Source of the DNA: Ephemeroptericola cinctiostellae
GTDB lineage: Bacteria > Pseudomonadota > Gammaproteobacteria > Burkholderiales > Burkholderiaceae
Direction of reading: 5' to 3'
NCBI RefSeq assembly: GCF_003339525.1
Contig: NZ_CP031124.1
Coordinates: forward strand, 2,604,001-2,668,000
DNA: 64,000 nucleotides
The stretch's first letter is position 1; every line of letters begins with the position of its first letter. This document shows positions 41,594 through 51,185 of this stretch, piece by piece. The position numbers were made by a program, and so were the translations under genes. The notes under the pieces are model-generated. The model was not told the DNA's origin. It did no database searches and saw only the letters and a program-made list of their open reading frames with translations.

Positions 41594-42286
41594 CTAAATC
41601 AAATTCAATGCGATGGCCTTCACAACGGCAGCCGTTTTATTGGTCACCCCCAGCTTGTCCAACACATGACCCATATAAAAATTCACCGTTCGCTCAGATA
41701 AATTCAAAATATCCCCAGCCTCGGCGGAGGTTTTGCCATCAGCCGCCCAACGCAAAACCTCTAATTCCCTTGGATTTAAAAGTATCACTTCATCCATTAT
41801 GTTTTGCACTGTCAACACATGTGTCATTCTCTCGTGCATGACTTGATTCAATACCCGCATGTCTCGCTCTTGAGCTTGGCTCGGTACAGTGGCATTTGAA
41901 TGGGAAAAAGTCAGCATCCCAATCATTCCCGAGGGGCCAAAGCACGACTGTGCCCAGCCCGTGCACAAACCATGAGCCGCAGCTTCCTCCCAAAACTCCG
42001 GACACTCTTGTGCGGTTTGGCTGGACCACTGCAAAGGCAACACCGAGCGGAGCCCATGCTGGACCGTTGGATCAATGCCCACATAGTTTTCTCGAACATA
42101 ACGTTGATACCATCGCTTACTGTAGTTACTGAAAATCAAAGTTTTCGGTTGAGATTTCGGCAAAGGCAAACGAACACCGTAACTATAGTGGTCAAAACCC
42201 AACTCTTGGGTCGCAGAGGCCAACAACACAAGCAGTTCGTGCTCATCCTTAGCAAAAGAGAACGCCCCCAACTCCAATCGATTTGA
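41594..42286 (-). CDS. LuxR-family autoinducer-binding regulator
   Basis: 230 residues from ATG 42286 (MSNRLELGAFSFAKDEHE). The autoinducer domain has YSKRWYQRYVRENYVGIDPT and PLQWS, carrying the conserved W, Y, D, P and W of AHL receptors. The GerE helix-turn-helix is LNPRELEVLRWAADGKTSAE followed by LNLSERTVNFYMGHVLDKL. It binds an acyl-homoserine lactone and then a lux box. It is divergent from the RsaM-like and luxI-type genes. The longer frame upstream has a hydrophobic leader and is not expected. Confidence 0.92.
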   Translation of the reverse strand, partial: SNRLELGAFSFAKDEHELLVLLASATQELGFDHYSYGVRLPLPKSQPKTLIFSNYSKRWYQRYVRENYVGIDPTVQHGLRSVLPLQWSSQTAQECPEFWEEAAAHGLCTGWAQSCFGPSGMIGMLTFSHSNATVPSQAQERDMRVLNQVMHERMTHVLTVQNIMDEVILLNPRELEVLRWAADGKTSAEAGDILNLSERTVNFYMGHVLDKLGVTNKTAAVVKAIALNLI

Positions 42287-42649
42287 CATTTCTTTCCTCA
42301 AACACGTGTGCGCTGCCAATCCAAAAAAACAACACAAATAAATAAATACAAATACCACTTATCCATAGTCTACCCACCCCCAGCCACACTGTCAATGCTG
42401 TCATGCCCAAATAAGCGTCAACCCGTGATGGTTCACGTGCCCCATTGCTAAAATACAGGTTCGCATGCTCAATCACATGCCCAAAAGTTGAATTCGTCAG
42501 TCATTCAATGTGCTGCTGTGCAAATTTTTTCCTATGTTTTTTATGGGCTTTCCCGTTCACAAATGCACATCGAGGCTTAGAATAACCACAAAATAGACTT
42601 TTGATTTGCGATTCAACAGAAAACAACCTCAACATAAAAAAGGCATTCC
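42287..42649. other. Intergenic region between luxR-type and RsaM-like genes
   Basis: 363 bases with no convincing gene. It should hold the divergent promoters. I see no good lux box here. CTGTCAATGCTGTCA near 42390 is a direct rather than inverted repeat. Confidence 0.4.
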
Positions 42650-43051
42650 ATGTTCATGTTATCCGATGACGGCTATGTGCGGCTCACATTGTCCCTGCTA
42701 CACGAAATCCCCCTCCGTCACTGCACATCAGGGCTCGATGACAATCCAACGCCTCCAATCACACATGCAGCGGGCATCACAGAGATCACGGGTTATACCG
42801 AATGGGTCAGCGACACCATCCCAGCCATAAGTATCGGCTGGGATTGGCAGATCGGTGGCGCAAATCACCCGCAAGGCATCACCTGCATCAGTCCCGTGCG
42901 CAGCAACCTCATGCTGATGGCAGGTGTTCAAACCAGCGACTCACCACAGGATGTTGGCGAGACGCAAAGCGAAGCATGGCTTGCAGAATACATTCAAACC
43001 ATCCCTTGGCAAATCACCGTGACAACATTTATCAACCAGCGCTACCAGTAA
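42650..43051 (+). CDS. RsaM-like quorum-sensing modulator (DUF4902)
   Basis: 133 residues: MLSDDGYVRLTLSLLHEIPL, GITEITGYTEWVSDTIPAIS, IGWDWQIGG and MLMAGVQTSDSPQDVGE. This is the DUF4902/RsaM pattern found between LuxR and LuxI genes in Burkholderia and some Pseudomonas. RsaM limits autoinducer production by an unclear mechanism. The location between luxR- and luxI-type genes is exactly as in those species. Confidence 0.78.
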   Translation: MFMLSDDGYVRLTLSLLHEIPLRHCTSGLDDNPTPPITHAAGITEITGYTEWVSDTIPAISIGWDWQIGGANHPQGITCISPVRSNLMLMAGVQTSDSPQDVGETQSEAWLAEYIQTIPWQITVTTFINQRYQ

Positions 43052-43064
43052 ATTGCACAAAAGT

Positions 43065-43084
43065 CACTGTCAACTCTGACAATA
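43065..43084 (+). promoter_or_regulatory. Candidate lux box upstream of the luxI-type gene
   Basis: TGTCA-actc-TGACA (43068-43081) is a short perfect palindrome inside CACTGTCAACTCTGACAAT, similar in size and base content to CepR/LuxR boxes, 67 bases before the synthase start. Confidence 0.5.
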
Positions 43085-43148
43085 TCGCAAAGCAAAAAAT
43101 TCCTGTTTAATGCCACCTACACTAAATTTATTGCGTGGAGCAGAGGGC

Positions 43149-43700
43149 ATGAACATATCATTGGGAATGACACACGAGTTCAGCGACAACGATTTTAGCC
43201 AGTTATCGGCCTATCGTCACAAAGTCTTTATCGAAACACTCGGCTGGTCACTGCCCACACAAAGCGGCATCGAGCGCGATCAGTTTGACCGCCCCGACAC
43301 CAGATACATCGTCGTCAAAGACAATGCTGGCCACATCTGCGGCTGCGCCCGCTTGCTGCCGACCACATCGCCGTACCTGCTGGGGGAGGTGTTCCCGCAG
43401 CTGCTCAACGGACAAAGCATTCCAAACTCACCCGACATCTGGGAGATCTCACGCTTCTCCACCATTGATTTTCACAGCCCTTCCATGAGTATGGCAGGCG
43501 CACACGTCGCGCCCGCAGCCATCGCCCTTATTCACCAAACCGTTAAATACGCCAAAACCTGCGGTGCAAAACGCCTCATCGCAGTCGGCTCGGTTGGCAT
43601 CGAGCGGCTGCTGCGACAAGCAAGGCTCAAGGTGCATCGAACAGGTGCACCCATGGTGGCGGACGGCGAGATGGTGTGTGGGTTTTGGGTTGAAATTTAA
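43149..43700 (+). CDS. Acyl-homoserine lactone synthase, LuxI family
   Basis: 183 residues from ATG 43149 (MNISLGMTHEFSDNDFSQLS). Conserved residues of LuxI enzymes are present: R and F in YRHKVFIETLGW, the D..D pair in ERDQFDRPDTRYIVVKD, R in GCARLLPTTSPYLLGEVFP, and the E..R pair in IWEISRFSTID. It makes an AHL from SAM and acyl-ACP. The specific acyl chain cannot be read from sequence. nadB follows by 19 bases. Confidence 0.95.
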   Translation: MNISLGMTHEFSDNDFSQLSAYRHKVFIETLGWSLPTQSGIERDQFDRPDTRYIVVKDNAGHICGCARLLPTTSPYLLGEVFPQLLNGQSIPNSPDIWEISRFSTIDFHSPSMSMAGAHVAPAAIALIHQTVKYAKTCGAKRLIAVGSVGIERLLRQARLKVHRTGAPMVADGEMVCGFWVEI

Positions 43701-43719
43701 TTTAAAAGAGAGAGAGCGT

Positions 43720-45297
43720 ATGAAATTTGATTTAATTGTTGTGGGTGAAGGTTTGGCTGCTTTAACCCTGTTGTTGCATTTGCCAGAAAACATTAAGGTC
43801 GGTGTCATATCGCGCAGCAAATACAACGAGCCCTCCAGCTATTGGGCACAGGGCGGTATTTCTGCTGTTTTTTCAATAGAAGACGATGTTGAGAAACACG
43901 TACAAGATACGCTCATCGCGGGTGATGGCCTGTGTGACGAGCAGGCTGTGCGCCACATCATCGGAGAAGGGCCATCAGTTTTGCAGTGGCTGATTGACAT
44001 GAGCGTGCCATTCACCCGTGAAAATGGTGACATCCATTTGACACGTGAAGGCGGCCATTCGGAACGACGTGTGGCTCATGTGGATGACATGACGGGGCGG
44101 GGCATCATGCAAGCCTTACAGGCAAAAGTCGCACTACTGCCCAATGTTGTGTGGATCAGACAACATGAAGCCATTGAAATCATTTCTGATGGGACAACCG
44201 TTTCAGGAGTCATCGCAGAAAGCCTTGCAGATGGTGATGTCGCCGTATTTAGTGCACCGAACATCATTTTGGCCACTGGCGGAATCACAGGCCTGTATCC
44301 CTATGCCACCAACCCAAATGCCAGCAAGGGAGAAGCAATCGCAATGGCTTGGCGGGCTGGTGCAGACATAGAGAATTTAGAATTCATTCAATTTCATCCA
44401 ACCGCATTGCAATCTGAAAACAAGGTGGTCAGTTTAATCACTGAGGCCGTACGTGGTGAGGGTGGGTATTTGTACAACACCCAAGATGAACGTTTCATGA
44501 GCCAGTATGCGGCTCAAGAGGAACTTGCGCCGCGCGACATTGTGGCACGAGCGATTTACTCTGAAATGGCTGCGCATCAATCCGCATATGTGTGGCTGGA
44601 CATCAGCCATAAAGGTTCAGCTTTTGTTGAACAGCATTTTCCTAACTTAGTGGAAATCACCCAACAATATGGATGTGACCTCTCAAAAACAAGAGTCCCT
44701 GTATCACCAGCAGCTCACTATACCTGCGGTGGCATTGCCACTGATGTCACAGGACAAACACGAGTCAAAGGTTTATTTGCAATTGGAGAGGTCGCCAATT
44801 GCGGCCTTCATGGCGCCAATCGCTTGGCCAGCAACTCACTTCTTGAATGCGTTGTCATGGGTAAAGCATGTGCACAAGCCATCATGGACTCAGAAACACC
44901 ATTGGCCTTGCGAGAAGAGATTCACGTTCCAGCCATCATTGAAAGCCATTTCACCCCGCAACTCACGTCAGACCTAATGACCGTACTGTGGGATCATGCA
45001 GGCATCGTAAGAAGTACACTGGGCATTCGAACGGGTCTAAAGCATTTGGAAAAAATGAAAATGGGCGGTCGAAAATCATTGCCTTATGGCAAAGCTTTGC
45101 GCTTAAAAAACATTTACGACGCGGCCTATCTTATTCTTCACAGTGCCTCAATGCGTCAAGAGTCACGTGGCGGTCACTTTAACCTAGACCACGCTTCTAA
45201 AGCAAAGGTGCAAAAAACGATTGTTGTTGGACAATCAATCGGTTTCTGGAAGCAACCGAAACATTCTTTGCTTAACAATCAAGAGGCATTGGTTTAA
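43720..45297 (+). CDS. nadB: L-aspartate oxidase
   Basis: 525 residues from ATG 43720, with a long purine-rich ribosome region. It oxidises aspartate to iminoaspartate, the first step of NAD synthesis. The FAD site is MKFDLIVVGEGLAALTLLLH. SSYWAQGGISAVFSIEDDVE, EGGHSERRVAHVDDMTGRGI, FIQFHPTALQ, ARAIYSEMAAHQSAYVWLDI and HYTCGGIATDVTGQTRVKGL match NadB. nadA and nadC are not beside it. Its position close behind the AHL synthase suggests quorum-controlled transcription. Confidence 0.93.
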   Translation: MKFDLIVVGEGLAALTLLLHLPENIKVGVISRSKYNEPSSYWAQGGISAVFSIEDDVEKHVQDTLIAGDGLCDEQAVRHIIGEGPSVLQWLIDMSVPFTRENGDIHLTREGGHSERRVAHVDDMTGRGIMQALQAKVALLPNVVWIRQHEAIEIISDGTTVSGVIAESLADGDVAVFSAPNIILATGGITGLYPYATNPNASKGEAIAMAWRAGADIENLEFIQFHPTALQSENKVVSLITEAVRGEGGYLYNTQDERFMSQYAAQEELAPRDIVARAIYSEMAAHQSAYVWLDISHKGSAFVEQHFPNLVEITQQYGCDLSKTRVPVSPAAHYTCGGIATDVTGQTRVKGLFAIGEVANCGLHGANRLASNSLLECVVMGKACAQAIMDSETPLALREEIHVPAIIESHFTPQLTSDLMTVLWDHAGIVRSTLGIRTGLKHLEKMKMGGRKSLPYGKALRLKNIYDAAYLILHSASMRQESRGGHFNLDHASKAKVQKTIVVGQSIGFWKQPKHSLLNNQEALV

Positions 45298-45357
45298 TTG
45301 ATTCAAAACAACAAGCCAAAACAAGTTAAATTTTTATAAAATCTGGATGGAGGGGCG

Positions 45358-46137
45358 ATGTTATTAACATTTATTTTGGGCGGCTTGGCGGCTGGCTTTC
45401 TAGCAGGGATGTTCGGCATTGGCGGCGGTGCGATTGTTATTCCCGTGTTGATTCACATTTACAAGGGTGAAGGCATGGCATCCACCGAGGCCATACGATT
45501 GGCCTTCGGGACATCGTTGGCCACGATGGCATTTACAGGACTTTCGTCCTTCTTAAGCCACCGAAACCATGGTAATGTGAATTTTGTTTGGTTTAAGAAG
45601 CTTTTTCTCCCCGCAGGGGTGGGGGCTTTTTTTGGAGCCATACTGGCCGCACGCCTACCAGGGGCATGGCTGGCAGTGGGTCTGTCCATTATGCTGGGCT
45701 ATTTCGGCATTAAATTACTGGTACAACGAGAGCAAACCTCATCCAACTCACCTTTATTTACGCGATTTTCCCATGTGGCGGGCTTTTTTTCAGGTGCAAC
45801 TTACTCATTAGCGGGCATGGGCGGCGCTTCGGTGATGACTTTTTATTTGACTAAAGTGGGGTTGCCACTCAGAACGGCGATTGGCACAGCGACAGGAGTT
45901 ATTTTACCCATCTCTGTCGGTGCGATCATTGGTTTTGGCATCACCGCCGACACACCTCATGCTTGGCGCTGGGGTTACATTGATTTATATGCCCTGCTGA
46001 TCATGAGTGCGTGCTCGATTGTGGCCTCTAAGTTGGGGGTTAAAGCATCTGCTGCACTGCCCACGGCTCAGCTCAGAAAAGTATTTGGCTTATTTATGTT
46101 TGGCTTGGCAGTTAAGACATTGTTGACGGTGCTATGA
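45358..46137 (+). CDS. TauE/SafE-family membrane exporter
   Basis: 259 residues with about eight hydrophobic spans. LGGLAAGFLAGMFGIGGGAI plus VIPVLIHIY is the first half-repeat and FSGATYSLAGMGGASVMTFY the second, typical of the TauE/SafE (DUF81) family. These proteins export or import small sulfonates, sulfite or organic anions. The substrate is unknown. It follows nadB by 60 bases on the same strand. A GGAGGGG site precedes the ATG. Confidence 0.88.
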   Translation: MLLTFILGGLAAGFLAGMFGIGGGAIVIPVLIHIYKGEGMASTEAIRLAFGTSLATMAFTGLSSFLSHRNHGNVNFVWFKKLFLPAGVGAFFGAILAARLPGAWLAVGLSIMLGYFGIKLLVQREQTSSNSPLFTRFSHVAGFFSGATYSLAGMGGASVMTFYLTKVGLPLRTAIGTATGVILPISVGAIIGFGITADTPHAWRWGYIDLYALLIMSACSIVASKLGVKASAALPTAQLRKVFGLFMFGLAVKTLLTVL

Positions 46138-46486
46138 GCTTGACATCTTCACGAAAAAACACATCATCATGCAGCAATCGTTCAATCAACCCGCATTAAG
46201 ATAAGTAACGTCTAGATGAGCAACTTCTATGTGATGCCATGGTTGAATCATAACAAGGGGTAACGCTAGTTGAATCCGCTTGATGTTCATCATCGATGAT
46301 TCAGTTGTCGCGATCTAACTTCATTGGGTTGACATTGTATTGAATAAATTGATGTTGATTGCTGCGGCGACGCTGATGAAAAGTGTCGTACAAAGCCAAT
46401 TTAACGACTTCGCCTGACGCCATCGGCGTGTGCAGTGCGACGTGTGAAGGTGCAACATTCCCAGCACTTAAGCAACACGTTGCCAT
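46138..46486. other. Intergenic region between the exporter gene and priA
   Basis: 349 bases separating two convergent genes. I see no plausible gene, no strong terminator hairpin and no repeat in it. Confidence 0.5.
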
Positions 46487-48595
46487 TCAAATTTCCGCAG
46501 GATCGACTTCAATCAACCACATCAAGCGGCTTTTCTGCGCCACCAAAGCGCCTTGCCACTGCGCTAAAAAGGCCTGTAAACGCGGACGAGATGGGCACTC
46601 AATGAGGATTTGTGCGCGTTCTTGGCGATTCAGGCGCATCATGTTCATTGGCACGGCGGCATTGATGGTGACGTGAGCAAACTCAAGGTGATCTGCGATC
46701 AAAATCAACGCCAATTCGCGCGCCGTTTGAGCAAAAGCAAGGGCTTGCTTGAGCTCTGGGGCGGCGACTTGCAATAAAGCGTGTGCGGCAAAGGGTGGTA
46801 AACCGAGCTGTTGGCGCACGGCCAGCTCACTGGTGGCAAATGTTTCAAAGTCGTGTGTGCGAACTTGCGTCCACATGGGATGCTCTGGGAATGCGGTTTG
46901 AATGAGCACGCGCCCGGCTTGCTGTCCTCGCCCTGCTCGCCCGATGACTTGCTGCAATAAGGCAAACAAACGTTCGGGTGCACGGTAATCTTGTGCAAAC
47001 AAACCGCTGTCCACGTCAAGTACGCCGACCGTATTCAAGTTAGGCCAATCGTGGCCTTTGGCAAGCATTTGCGTGCCGATGACAATGTCGACCACACCTG
47101 CGGCGATATCGGCGAACGCATCTTCCAGCTCCCCTTTTTTGCGTGTGCTGTCAGCGTCAATGCGGCGCACGATGGCTTTCGGCCACAGCCGTGCAGCTGT
47201 TTCTTCGAGCCGCTGCGTGCCTTGGCCGATGGGGTGCATGTCGGCATTGCCACATTTGATGCAGGTTTTTGGCACACGCTCTTGCTGGCCGCAGTGGTGG
47301 CAATGCAGGTGGCGTGTGGTGCTGTGGTACACAAAGTGCGCGGCACAGTTGGGGCAATCGTGGATGTGGCCACAATGACCGCAATAAAACACGGGGGCAT
47401 AGCCGCGTCTGTTTTGAAACAGCAGTGTGGTGTGGTGTTGCACCATCGTTTCGGTGATGGTGCGGCGCATTGGCTCGCTTAAACCATCCTGTGCAGCCGT
47501 TTTTTGCACATCCACCAACGTCACTTCAGGCAGCATGGCGCCTTTGACCGCCCGCTCAGGCAATCGATGCAAGCCGTATCGCCCCGTGCATGCGTTATGC
47601 CACGTTTCCAGTGAGGGTGTGGCTGAGCCAAGAACGATGGGAATATTCAACTGATGGGCGCGGTAAATCGCCACATCACGCGCAGAGTAGCGCACACCCT
47701 CTTGCTGGCGGTACGAACTGTCGTGTTCCTCATCAACCACAATGGCTTGCAAATTCGGCAACATGGCCAGCACCGACAAACGCGTGCCCAAAATCACCCG
47801 TGCTTGCCCAGAAGCGGCACGCCACCAATTCATCAAACGTGTTGATTCGTTCAAGCCACTGTGCAAAGTCACCACTGTTTCCATGCCAAATCGAGCATTC
47901 AGACGCGCTGCAAATTGTGGCGTGAGGTTGATTTCAGGCACCAAGATAAGCACTTGACCATCAGCACTGTCCTGTAACACATGTGCAAGGTATTGCAAAT
48001 AAACTTCCGTTTTGCCACTGCCCGTCACCCCAAACAACAGCTGTGGGCGAAGGTCGATGTGTCGCCGTTCTAATAAATCATCCAAAACAACATGCTGGGC
48101 ATGGGTTAAGTTCAATGCTTGGCCGACATTCAGCAACGCAGGTGATGGCGGCAGCGCCCGCCATTTGCGCCAAGTCCTCATGCCTGTGCGCAAGGTCATT
48201 TCACCCGTCGTTTGATCCCACACGAAGTTTTTCGCGACACGCAACGCGATCGGTAATGCAGGCAACGCCACTTCACCCAAACCACGTTGATAATATTTGG
48301 CCATGAAGCGCACGAGATCAAGCCAGTGCCCACTCATCTGAGGCACAAAGGGCAGCACCGCTTGGATGGGTTTGAGCTTGGCTGGTGGCACCTCGCTGGT
48401 GGTTGAAATCCCCATCACAATGCCCACCAACAACTGCTTGCCGAAAGGCACGAGCACCGTGTGCCCCAACCACGCCTCAGGCACAGCCAAATTCAAGGGA
48501 GTGTTGTTTAATTCGATGGGCGCATAATCAAAAACGCCTGCAGCAGAAACCGCAACAGGCACATCACACGCCACTTGCAACACCCATCCCACCAT
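46487..48595 (-). CDS. priA: Primosomal replication helicase PriA
   Basis: 702 residues. It reloads the replisome at stalled forks. The N-terminal 3'-end-binding domain (VPVAVSAAGVFDYAP, VLVPFGKQLLVGIVMG) is followed by helicase motifs: Walker A LLFGVTGSGKTEVYLQYLAH, DEEH in VVDEEHDSSYRQQEGVRYSA, and LGSATPSLETW. The zinc region has CGHCGHIHDCPNCAAHF and CHHCGQQERVPKTCIKCGN. Motifs V and VI lie in DIVIGTQMLAKGHDWPNL and QVIGRAGRGQQAGRV. It stands alone on the minus strand, downstream of the DnaA-box region. Confidence 0.96.
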   Translation of the reverse strand: MVGWVLQVACDVPVAVSAAGVFDYAPIELNNTPLNLAVPEAWLGHTVLVPFGKQLLVGIVMGISTTSEVPPAKLKPIQAVLPFVPQMSGHWLDLVRFMAKYYQRGLGEVALPALPIALRVAKNFVWDQTTGEMTLRTGMRTWRKWRALPPSPALLNVGQALNLTHAQHVVLDDLLERRHIDLRPQLLFGVTGSGKTEVYLQYLAHVLQDSADGQVLILVPEINLTPQFAARLNARFGMETVVTLHSGLNESTRLMNWWRAASGQARVILGTRLSVLAMLPNLQAIVVDEEHDSSYRQQEGVRYSARDVAIYRAHQLNIPIVLGSATPSLETWHNACTGRYGLHRLPERAVKGAMLPEVTLVDVQKTAAQDGLSEPMRRTITETMVQHHTTLLFQNRRGYAPVFYCGHCGHIHDCPNCAAHFVYHSTTRHLHCHHCGQQERVPKTCIKCGNADMHPIGQGTQRLEETAARLWPKAIVRRIDADSTRKKGELEDAFADIAAGVVDIVIGTQMLAKGHDWPNLNTVGVLDVDSGLFAQDYRAPERLFALLQQVIGRAGRGQQAGRVLIQTAFPEHPMWTQVRTHDFETFATSELAVRQQLGLPPFAAHALLQVAAPELKQALAFAQTARELALILIADHLEFAHVTINAAVPMNMMRLNRQERAQILIECPSRPRLQAFLAQWQGALVAQKSRLMWLIEVDPAEI

Positions 48596-48659
48596 TGATA
48601 GCTTTCAAAAATATGATTGGGTCATTCACATCAATTGCGGATGCCCTCAAACAAACGAT

Positions 48660-49730
48660 TTCAATGCCCGCCACTTGCCCACAAAAACTGTGGATAACTC
48701 TGTGGGGAACTCTTGGACAATCCCAATAAACACATGTAAATCAAGGCTTAAACTCGTTTGCTCATTTATTAAACATTTTATAAAGTCATTAAAATTCAAT
48801 ATGTTAATCAAAAGACAGAGAAGCAATTGTAAAAAAAACCTTGGTTTGTATTTTACAAACACTTAAAAAAATCAGTTGATAAAGTCAAGTCAATTTCAAC
48901 AATTTTTACATCACAAATAAACCTCATTTGCCTTGATTTAATCTAAAAAAAATGTTTCATAAAAATCAAAACAACAGGCTTGCCCTGGCAAACCCGCTTT
49001 CGATAAAAAACATAAGCGATTGATTTTATTAATTATTTTACATTTACCCACAAAAGCTGTGGATAACTTTGTGGGTAACCCTTTAAAAAACAGAACAAAT
49101 CCCGTCAAATCAAGGGTTAACCTAAAATGAGCAAATTTTACACAATGATTAAAAAGCTTTAAATTCAACAACTTACATCAATACATTTGCACTCCAAAGG
49201 TGTTGTATTGCAGTGCCGCATATTTTTAATCGCTTTTAAAAAATGTGGGTAAGTCAAGTGCTTTTAAGTTTTTTTTGCACAAAAAACATCGAAAAAAACC
49301 CATGTATTTTTTCACACTCAACTTGCTTTTTTTGTGACTTCCATTGACCCCACTTAGCGGCGGCTATGATGCTTAAATTTAAGTTATTACGCTAACACAT
49401 TTGATTTCATTGAACTTTTTAACTTACCCACAAAACCTGTGGATAACTTTGTGAGTAAGTCGTGGAAAAGTAAGAGAAAGCCAGTAAAATCGGGGCTTAA
49501 CCTAAAATGCTCATTTTTTACACAACGATGAAATTCATTTAAAATCAACAACTTAAATATCTAAAAAGCCTTGCAAGGCACCCATCCAGCGCCAAACCGC
49601 ATGCTAGTGCGTTTTCTTAAAGAATGTGGGTAAGTCAAGTCTCTTTTCACTTTCGTTGACTAAGTACAACCCATTATTTAAAGGTATAGCTCTTTTAAAA
49701 ACAGGCGTGCTAAAAAAAGAGCGAATTTTA
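48660..49730 (+). repeat. Three diverged ~375-bp repeats with DnaA boxes, candidate origin
   Basis: An AT-rich region without genes. TGTGGATAA, the perfect DnaA box, occurs at 48689, 49059 and 49439 (spacing 370 and 380). Each copy lies in a TTACCCACAAAA-n-C-TGTGGATAAC-TTTGTGGGTAA-like double palindrome, less perfect in copy 1. After each come a matching CAAGGnTTAA/CCTAAAATG block and a GTGGGTAAGTCAAGT-like block (near 48880, 49245, 49627). The layout of many boxes beside AT-rich DNA, next to hemE and priA, suggests a chromosomal origin or DnaA-titration locus. Confidence 0.65.
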
Positions 49731-49731
49731 A

Positions 49732-50814
49732 TTATTGCGGTGCAGAAAGTCGCAAATCTTTGCTGTAACTGTGCACCTCATCCACCAAGACCTTCACTGC
49801 ATCGGGATGAGTGAACTGAGAAATACCGTGACCTAAATTAAATACATGTCCAGGGTGGTTGCCATACGCATCCAAAACACGACGCACTTCCTGTCGAATC
49901 GCTGCGTCTGAGCCGAACAAGACCATCGGATCAATATTCCCTTGTAAAGCCACTTTATCACCCACTCGAATGCGTGCAGAGCCAATGTTCACAGTCCAGT
50001 CCAAGCCCAGCGCATCAGCACCCGATTCAGCCATGCGATCCAACCAAACAGCACCGCCCTTGGTGAACACAATCACAGGGATGCGTTCACCGTTGACCTC
50101 TCGGGTCAAGCCTTGCATCACTTGGCGCATGTAAGCAAGAGAAAAGTCTTCATACGCATCATGCGACAAAGAACCACCCCACGTATCAAAGATCATCACG
50201 GCCTGCGCGCCTGCGGCAATTTGTGCATTCAAGTACTGCGTTGTCGCTCGGGCATTGACCATCAGGATGTGATGCAATAAATCAGGACGCATGTACATCA
50301 TCGATTTAATCGTTTTAAACTCACGTGATGAACCTCCTTCCACCATATAGCATGCAATGGTGTACGGGCTGCCCGCAAAGCCAATCAGTGGCACACGACC
50401 ATCCAAAGCTGAGCGTATTTTAGCCACCGCATCAAATACATATTGCAAGCGTGCCATGTCAGGTACTTCAAGGCGTTGCACCGCCACCTCGTCCCGCAAG
50501 GGACGGTCAAATACGGGGCCTTCGCCCTCCACAAAACGCAGCCCCAAGCCCATGGCATCGGGTACCGTTAGGATGTCGCTGAATAAAATCGCTGCATCGA
50601 GGTTGTAGCGGTCAATCGGCTGCAAAGTCACTTCCGTTGCCAGCATGGGGTTTTGCGCAAGTTGCATGAAGCTGCCCGCCTGTGCACGGGTGGCGCGGTA
50701 TTCGGGCAAATAACGACCCGCTTGACGCATCAACCATACGGGTGTGTAAGGCGTGGCTTCGCGGCGCAAAGCACGCAAGAAATAATCGTTTTTGAGTGGC
50801 GCAAATTGGGTCAT
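49732..50814 (-). CDS. hemE: Uroporphyrinogen decarboxylase
   Basis: 360 residues. It decarboxylates uroporphyrinogen III to coproporphyrinogen III, the step before HemF/Hem[21 protein letters not shown] is the signature. [60 protein letters not shown] and [20 protein letters not shown] complete it. Hem genes E, F and N are all in this window but not in one operon. Confidence 0.96.
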   Translation of the reverse strand: MTQFAPLKNDYFLRALRREATPYTPVWLMRQAGRYLPEYRATRAQAGSFMQLAQNPMLATEVTLQPIDRYNLDAAILFSDILTVPDAMGLGLRFVEGEGPVFDRPLRDEVAVQRLEVPDMARLQYVFDAVAKIRSALDGRVPLIGFAGSPYTIACYMVEGGSSREFKTIKSMMYMRPDLLHHILMVNARATTQYLNAQIAAGAQAVMIFDTWGGSLSHDAYEDFSLAYMRQVMQGLTREVNGERIPVIVFTKGGAVWLDRMAESGADALGLDWTVNIGSARIRVGDKVALQGNIDPMVLFGSDAAIRQEVRRVLDAYGNHPGHVFNLGHGISQFTHPDAVKVLVDEVHSYSKDLRLSAPQ

Positions 50815-50935
50815 AATGTTTTCAATTCAATTTATAATGTAAGCTGTTATTGTAACAAAGCATCACCACGTTGAGCGATCGAATCTGTTATTTCTATTCA
50901 CATTTAAACAGCATTAAAACAACTGAGTAAACCCC

Positions 50936-51169
50936 ATGAACCAAACTTACACCGTCTCTGGCATGACTTGCCAACACTGCGTTGCCCGAGTCCAAACCGC
51001 TTTGTCCAGCGTGGCTGGCGTTTCTAATGTCAATGTCAGCTTGATGCCCCCGCGCGCCACCGTTGAGGGTGAGCACATCGACCTATCGGCCCTTGCCGCT
51101 GCGCTGGCAGGCACACAATTCACGCTCACAGACGCCCCTGTGATTGCGCCTAAAGCCATCAAACGCTAA
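50936..51169 (+). CDS. Heavy-metal-associated (CopZ-like) copper chaperone
   Basis: 77 residues of a single HMA domain. TYTVSGMTCQHCVARVQTAL has the CxxC metal site, and GVSNVNVSLMPPRATVEGEH is the second part of the fold. It likely carries Cu(I), perhaps to a P-type ATPase encoded elsewhere. The C-terminus has an extra basic tail. The next gene starts 17 bases later and may be co-transcribed. Confidence 0.88.
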   Translation: MNQTYTVSGMTCQHCVARVQTALSSVAGVSNVNVSLMPPRATVEGEHIDLSALAAALAGTQFTLTDAPVIAPKAIKR

Positions 51170-51185
51170 GCACCACGCGCGCACC

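Noticed and set aside
43564..43719. Longer N-terminus for nadB
   Set aside because: It overlaps the luxI-type gene out of frame. The flavin-binding start is at 43720.
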